A model generated the notes under the pieces. It made no database searches, was not told the origin of the DNA, and saw only the letters and a list, made by a program, of their open reading frames with translations. The position numbers and the translations under genes are program-made. 64,000 nucleotides of DNA from Quillaja saponaria (taxonomy: Eukaryota; Streptophyta; Magnoliopsida; Fabales; Quillajaceae): positions 28,517,235-28,581,234 of the forward strand of contig CM055607.1 in the NCBI GenBank assembly GCA_029379385.1, in the 5' to 3' direction. This document shows positions 59,001 through 64,000 of this stretch, in pieces. Each line of letters begins with the position of its first letter. The stretch's first letter is position 1.

Positions 59001-62000
59001 TAAAGCTTTGCTACAGCCATAGTGGAAATTGGCCATGGAAGAAAAGATGAGAGCTTTGGAATACAATAAAACTTGGGATCTTGTCCTTTACCTACTAGTA
59101 AGAAAGCTGTTGGTTGTCGTTGGGTATATGCAGTTAAAGTGCATTCTGATGGTTCTATTGCTCGATTCAAGGATAGAATAATAGCTAATGGTTACTCTCA
59201 AACATATGGTGTTGATTATTTAGATACTTTTTCTCTAATGGCTAAAATGACTTTTATTCGCATTATTGTCTCCTTAGTAGTAATTCATCATTGGCCTCTT
59301 CACTAGTTGGATTTGAAGAATGCATTTTTCCATGGCGATTTACATGAGGAGCTCTATATAGAGCATCCTCATGGGTTTGTTGCTAAGGGGTCTGGTAAGT
59401 TGTGCAAGTTGAACAAGTCATTATATGGTTTAAAAGAATCCCCGAGCTTGGATGTTTCTCCAAGGTTATGATTGGTTTTGGGTTAAATAGGGCAAATAAT
59501 GATCATTCTTTTTTATCAAAATTCTAATGTTGGTCTACTCATATTACTCGTGTATGTTGATGATATTGTTATAACAGGAGATAAGAAGGGATATTTGCAT
59601 CATAAATTTCAAACAAAAGATCTAGGTAGTCTCATATTGTTTAGATGTGGAAGTTTATGTATCATTGTTTACTATAAATAAAACTTATGGATTTATTCAA
59701 GCCATAACCATTTTCTCTATCTATTAACTTTATAACACAAACATTATAAATTCAAATATTTTGACAATTAGACACTTAAGTACCACACAACATCCACTTA
59801 ATAAAAGCATAAAAATGTGGTACATGGACTTACATTTGCTCCTTACAAGATAACAACAATTTTCTGTAGATGCACATGACAATTTTTGCAGATTGAAAAT
59901 TCTCACTTCTCAATTCCTTGTAACACCTCTGCTTAAGTGTATCTGATATCTGATTACCAACCATATAAATTTTGTCAACAAAGACAATTTAAAGAAACAC
60001 TTAGCTTCTCTTGATATGGTAATTATGAAACTTCTATAATCCTTATCGCAAATGATTCAAAAATTTCCAGTAAGCTTTTCCATTCAAAGGGATAATAAAC
60101 AAGAAAATCTTCCATAGTAAATGCAGATTTATTTCAAGATATAACAACATGATAACTATCATCTATTGGCCTCATAAATTTGCTCAAATCCAATTACCAT
60201 CTTACAAAGAGAAAATCAGAAAATAAGAGGATTAGCAACTCAAAAACCTTAATTGCAAAGAATTCCTGCTATTATGCTTTGTATCTTCCCACAAGAAAAT
60301 CAATTTGTAACTAGATGCCAATGAAAGAGAGTTGCAGTAGGTTGATTAGCTAAATAGTTCAACAAATCTTATGAAGATTGAAGATGGAACAAGTGAGATC
60401 ATACTAATGGACTAGAGCAAAAAACGGCTTTTATACTAAGTTGGAATTGTCAAGACATAAAAAATAACTCAAAGCTTTAGAACAAGTACAAATAAAGGCC
60501 ACAAAATTGTTATGTTAGTTCAGCCAGCTTAGGTGGATAAAAGGTACTATAATAATGATAGTGCGAAATAGATGAGTGAATATTTTTGTTCCATTACTAG
60601 TTATTGAAAATGGCTTACATGTTGAGAATGGAATAGTTAATAAATTTAGGGGTGGTTAAATGAAATTGAGAAATGCAACTAGGGTTTTGGAAGCCCAAAA
60701 GACATTATTGAAGGTAAGAGGCAACTAAAGGTCTACTATGCACTATGAATATATGATGATTTCTGATATGCAATATTGAGCTCTTGACAAACCAATCTCT
60801 GAGAACAACTTTAAAACAACACCTTTGGGATGCGTAAAGGATTTTTTGCAACATATTCACACAGTTTTCCTATTTTCATATCATTTGCCCCTTCTTCCTG
60901 TCAACTCATAAAGTAAAAATGTCAGAGTTCAGTGGAGCCAAAATAATACCCATAAACAGAAGTTAATCAAGGACAACAAAATTTGCTTTGTTGAAAATTT
61001 CATCCAAGTTACAATTGAACCATAATTAATCATATCATATGAACTTATTATATGATGACTACTCTTCAAGGGAAATTAATCATATCATATGAACTTATTG
61101 ACTATAAATAGTATAAGAAAATCCGAACAAAACCTCAAGCTCCCAGGCACAAGATTGAAAGTTTTAGTCAGGTTTATCAGCACAAATGAAGTCCAATTAG
61201 AAAAATACGTGTGTGTATTATATAAAGCTCAATGATAGCACAAGAAGGAGAAACAAGGTCCATTTATTAAAACGAAATAACCTTTTAAGGCATACAAAAC
61301 TAAAAAACAACAAACCAATGAACATTCCTATCTAGAGTAAGTTTTAGGAGCTTCTATCTAAGGGCCTTCGAAATGTCTTCAATACATGGAATTATATCTA
61401 TCTATAACAGATTGGCTGCAAAACTGAAAATAATCCAAATAAGTAAACCAACACCCAATGAAGCACGGGTACGGGACTTCGGTACGGTACGGTACAATAC
61501 GGGTACGGTGATTCGTTATTTTTCAAAAAATCACGATACCGGTACGGCAAAGGATACGTCAATTAAATAATTACAAATATAATTATATAATTATGTTACA
61601 TCTATAAATTTATATAGACAAACAATTAAAAAAATAGAAAGAGGATAAAAACAATAGTTTCAAAAAAAAAAAAAAAATTGAAAGTAGAATGACGCAAGGA
61701 AGCAATGGCTTTATACTTTATATACATAAAAATAAAAATAAAAAATGAAAGAAAAAAAAAAGTCTTTCACCGTTTCATGACTTTCACCCTTTCACAGCTT
61801 TCAGCCTTCAACGGCCTGCCTTTATATATAACAACAACAAAAATAGAAGGAGAAGAAAAGGCAAGAAGGTTCACTGGTTGTTTGGTTCGGAGTCTTGCTT
61901 GGTGCCTGCGACATGCGTGAAGACTGAAGAACTGAAGATGAAAATTGAAAGCCGCCATCTGCCGATCTTTAACAGCCTAGATCTTCAACAACAGCAGCTA

Positions 62001-63440
62001 GCAACAAAGCAAGCCTGCTTCACGAGAAATCTGAGGTGTGGGTTCGGTCCGATCTAGCATCTTCAGGTTAGGGATTTGAATAATCATGCCAAGACGTTGC
62101 TTTGCATTTTATTTTATTTTCTATTAACGCACCAGCTCAGATTTAAGCCTTCAAGCCGTCCCAAAGTCGCACCATAAATCTTTAGCCGTACCGAAGCCGC
62201 ACCCAAAAAAAAAAAAAAAAAAAAAAAATTTCGGTAATTCATGGGGACGTACCAGGCCGTCCCCCACGCGTCCCAGCACCAGGTACGTCCTAGGGACTAG
62301 TTCTTTGAGATTTTTGAAGTACCCGTGCTTCATAGCCAACACCATTTAATCTTCCCTAAACTTCCCACAAAATTTTCAGAACCAACAACATTTCTCTGAC
62401 AGAAAAGCTTTTTCTTGTCTTTGCATCATAATCAACATATTGCTTCACAAGTAGAAAATAAGAAAAAACAAGGAGAAAGAAACTTATTTAAGACTTATTG
62501 ACCAGAAGACTCATCCTTGTATTGTCAACATAAAATCCATAACAGGAATACAGGATACTCCATTTATGATAAGTTATACACTACAAAAGAAACATGAAAT
62601 CATCTAGAAAAGAAAGAAAGAAAGACTACATATACATAAGGGTGACCTTTTCCAGGGTAGAATACTAGAGGATGAGAATCTGAGATAACCAGACCATATT
62701 TACATATTTACGAACCTTATTTTATAAGAGTGATAACATTTCCGGACTAATATGTGAACGACTATCATAGTAAAGGTTAAATCAGGAAGACAGGAACAGG
62801 TATGAAATCCTTTTATTTAAACAGGTAAAAGTTTCACTTATATCATCAACCGAGGATGATCAAAGCTTGAGGTAAAGTACTCAAGTCTGGTTGTTAGTAC
62901 TCAAGTCTACTAAATCAGACAAATCCAAGAAACGAAAGAGTAGTGGAACTAGGTCCATCACTTTTACTTGGCTAAAGCTTTAGATAGTGAAGTAAAATAA
63001 GCATTTGTATACCAACACATGGCAAAACAAAAAAAAGAACTTCACATTCAACTTTGACATCCAAGCTTCCTAATCTCCTTGAAATTCCTACATTTGCCTT
63101 GAAATTTTTGGAGACATGCTTTAAGAAACATGACCTTGAAAATGACATAGATAATCATCACCATAGTTCTTCATTCAAAGATACATAACAAGCAAGCAAA
63201 TATTATTGCTCTGTTTTCAAAGTAATAGTAATAACAACAATGTAATATGATTTAGATACAACTAAGATAAAAAAAGAACATGCAAAAACTAACCAGGTTA
63301 CGAGGAAAAATATCCGCAATCAGTTTCTTGTACCTCTTCACGGGCTGCCTAGACCTGGCCCGCAATGCAGGGCAGAAAAAACAGAGATTGCCACATACCG
63401 GCAAAACTTGACGGGAAATGACCCCCGATACAACGCTCAT
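38084..63440 (-). CDS. EFR3/SEMI-ROLLED LEAF 2-like protein, 19 exons over 25 kb (one frame break)
   Basis: EFR3-family proteins are helical-repeat scaffolds that anchor the PI4K-alpha1 lipid kinase complex at the plasma membrane. Exons by splice sites and reading frame: 63,294-63,440; 60,823-60,897; 59,834-59,949; 53,058-53,172; 52,782-52,910; 51,153-51,200; 49,458-49,657; 49,163-49,359; 48,794-49,086; 48,425-48,574; 47,910-48,332; 42,450-42,599; 41,511-41,586; 39,807-39,934; 39,328-39,518; 39,053-39,193; 38,877-38,978; 38,501-38,737; 38,084-38,173. The product starts [17 protein letters not shown] with cysteines 16, 20 and 23 (likely acylated) and a basic patch, and ends [13 protein letters not shown], the conserved plant terminus. 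Blocks such as [35 protein letters not shown] [12 protein letters not shown] and [12 protein letters not shown] fit the family. Exons join in phase except exon 15, whose 191 bases shift the frame. Intron 10 uses a GC donor. Confidence 0.88.
42600..43254. other. Intron 11 of the EFR3-like gene, left part
   Basis: Non-coding intron sequence between exon 12 and the copia element. Nothing else is recognised. Confidence 0.4.
43255..43369 (+). repeat. 5' LTR of copia element 1
   Basis: Begins TGTTGGTG; contains a TATATATA box-like run at about 43,308; followed by the tRNA-Met primer site. Confidence 0.85.
43934..47578 (+). pseudogene. Copia gag-pol remnant of element 1
   Basis: Most of gag is gone: only about 820 bases separate the primer site from the protease motif [11 protein letters not shown] (about 44,197-44,230), which lies out of frame with the preceding 43,934-44,206 frame. 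A GAG-pre-integrase block ([10 protein letters not shown]-x2-C in CDICDF) follows after a stop at 44,583. Integrase keeps its acidic residues: D in HSDVW, D in LRSDNGTEY and E in [10 protein letters not shown]. Reverse transcriptase keeps [20 protein letters not shown] and LKQSPRAW, but the YVDD site reads stop-VDD (TAG at 46,626). RNase H keeps DADWAGS and SSAEAEYRA, with a frameshift near 47,415. Inactive. Confidence 0.88.
47586..47700 (+). repeat. 3' LTR of copia element 1
   Basis: Partner of the LTR at 43,255. It follows the purine tract and ends at the GTTTC target duplicate. Differences from the 5' LTR indicate an old insertion. Confidence 0.85.
53173..56267. other. Intron 3 of the EFR3-like gene, part left of copia element 2
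   Basis: AT-rich non-coding intron sequence. A C/T-rich block with short words such as CTCCTTCTTCTTTC lies near 55,150-55,200. Open frames at 55,010-55,225 and 55,277-55,531 have low-complexity compositions and no recognisable domain. Confidence 0.4.
56268..56411 (+). repeat. 5' LTR of copia element 2
   Basis: 144 bp with TG...CA ends, containing CTATAAATAAA at about 56,336. Matched by the truncated 3' LTR at 59,626-59,737 over the TTGTTTAGATGTG and TATGTATCATTGTTTAC blocks. Confidence 0.8.
56712..59681 (+). pseudogene. Copia gag-pol remnant of element 2
   Basis: A UBN2-type gag block is open from 56,719 to 57,060 ([15 protein letters not shown] start, then [12 protein letters not shown]). 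A zinc knuckle [14 protein letters not shown] (C-x2-C-x4-H-x4-C) follows at about 57,238. The protease motif is damaged ([11 protein letters not shown] where WIIDSGATDHMTG is usual, about 57,510). Integrase pieces include the altered QSDNA block (about 58,180) and [13 protein letters not shown] (58,345). Reverse transcriptase has [24 protein letters not shown] and [12 protein letters not shown], broken by stops and shifts. Confidence 0.85.
59626..59737 (+). repeat. Truncated 3' LTR of copia element 2
   Basis: Matches the 5' LTR from its GTAGTC word onward and lacks the first part, owing to the deletion that also removed RNase H. Confidence 0.75.
60898..61455. other. Intron 1 of the EFR3-like gene, left part
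   Basis: Non-coding intron. An 18-base phrase (AATTAATCATATCATATG) occurs twice, at about 61,023 and 61,075. Nothing else is seen. Confidence 0.4.
61456..62335. mobile_element. hAT-like non-autonomous DNA element, 880 bp
   Basis: The ends form an imperfect inverted repeat, CAATGAAGCACGGGTAC on the left and CTATGAAGCACGGGTAC (reverse strand) on the right, 16 of 17 bases alike. An 8-bp duplication CCAACACC flanks it (61,448-61,455 and 62,336-62,343); 8-bp target duplications are the mark of hAT elements. Subterminal GGTACGG/CCGTACC words are frequent at both ends. No transposase is encoded; the inner open frames are short. A poly-A run of about 25 bases lies near 62,200. The element sits in intron 1 of the EFR3-like gene. 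Confidence 0.82.
62344..63293. other. Intron 1 of the EFR3-like gene, right part
   Basis: Non-coding intron sequence between the hAT-like element and exon 1. The short phrase GTACTCAAGTCT occurs twice near 62,877 and 62,898. Nothing else is seen. Confidence 0.4.
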
Positions 63441-64000
63441 TTCCAAATTCCGTATTTACCCAATCAGAAAAAGACCAATTTTGCCTTAAAATTGAGCTTT
63501 CTTTCCCTTCTAAGTAACTCAGAAACTCGGATTTTCAATGTCGAGAAGGGAAAGAAAAGCCAAAACACAAATGGGTGCCTTTCAAAATCAATCACCAGCC
63601 TGAAAAATATAATTTTGAGGTTACTGGACCTCCAAAATCAAAGCCCGAGATAGAGAAAAACGAATGTATCTTCGAAATGCAACAAAAGGGGTTCTGAAAT
63701 TCGCAAAATTGAATCGAAATTCGACGAATTTGTGTAAAATTGATTACTTTTCTATTCAATTATGAATCAAAAAAGAGTACCTCCGATCAATGTCAGAAAC
63801 TGCCGACCAGAGGCTGGAAACCTGTCTAAGCCATGCAAAAAATGCACCGGAAATTGAGCATATTCTACGGCAGGTTTTACTTTTATGGCATCTCTCTAAA
63901 ATTTTATTTTCTCTTTCCACCAAAACTCAATTTCTCTCTACCTGTCCTATGAATAACTTCATGGAAAACTCCGACGCCTAATGGTTTCCGGACATGCAAC
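63441..64000. other. 5' UTR and promoter side of the EFR3-like gene
   Basis: No coding gene is supported. On the minus strand a possible splice donor (GATCGGAG then GTACTC at about 63,780) suggests that the 5' UTR has its own intron between about 63,780 and the start codon at 63,440. The transcription start was not located. Confidence 0.35.

Larger units (their letters stand above)
56268..59737 (+). mobile_element. Ty1/copia LTR retrotransposon relic with 3' deletion
   Basis: The 5' LTR (56,268-56,411) starts TGTTAGAAT and ends TTTACA, followed by the primer site TGGTATCAGAGC (56,412-56,423). The 3' LTR survives only from GTAGTC at about 59,626 to 59,737, joined directly to the reverse transcriptase just after [12 protein letters not shown]. 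RNase H and the start of the 3' LTR have therefore been deleted. The element lies in intron 3 of the EFR3-like gene, antisense to it. No clean target duplication was found. Many stops make it inactive. Confidence 0.88.

Overview
The window is plant nuclear DNA, most likely from a eudicot. It is AT-rich and intron-rich, holds CC-NB-ARC-LRR immune receptor genes of the RGA type and Ty1/copia elements primed by initiator tRNA-Met, and carries a large gene of the plant EFR3 family. The species cannot be named from the sequence alone. Almost every host gene lies on the minus strand.

Region 1 (about 1-36,400) is a tandem NLR cluster with seven recognisable copies and two small relics. Reading upward in coordinate: NLR-1 (980-3566) is split by one frameshift at the NB-ARC/LRR junction. 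NLR-2 (6990-9551) is intact. A short LRR relic sits near 12,180. NLR-3 (13,577-18,187) is a pseudogene broken by two LTR-type insertions with target-site duplications, plus stops and frameshifts. NLR-4 (20,277-22,817) is intact and nearly identical to NLR-2. NLR-5 (24,448-25,773) is a truncated CC-NB-ARC pseudogene. An orphan LRR tail lies at 27,595-27,900. NLR-6 (28,260-30,826) has many frameshifts. NLR-7 (33,265-36,284) is intact. NLR-2 and NLR-4 sit in a duplicated block (about 5358-9805 and 18,711-23,070) that also carries a copia reverse transcriptase relic; the edge of the second copy is a sharp junction at 18,710/18,711.

The most unusual item is NLR-7. A 101-bp GT-AG intron (33,588-33,688) joins the LRR in frame to a second exon that encodes a 107-residue tail ending in a strongly hydrophobic segment, so the predicted receptor of about 972 residues has a C-terminal membrane anchor. 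In the relatives NLR-1, NLR-2 and NLR-4 the matching splice donor directly follows the stop codon.

Region 2 (about 38,080-63,440) is one EFR3/SEMI-ROLLED LEAF 2-like gene, reconstructed here as 19 exons on the minus strand. Proteins of this family anchor the PI4K-alpha1 complex at the plasma membrane. Its introns hold two degenerate copia elements (43,255-47,700 and 56,268-59,737), both antisense to the gene, and an 880-bp hAT-like non-autonomous element (61,456-62,335) with an 8-bp target duplication. The reading frame is broken in exon 15 and is kept at the last exon only by an alternative splice acceptor, so the gene may be damaged or the assembly may carry small errors.
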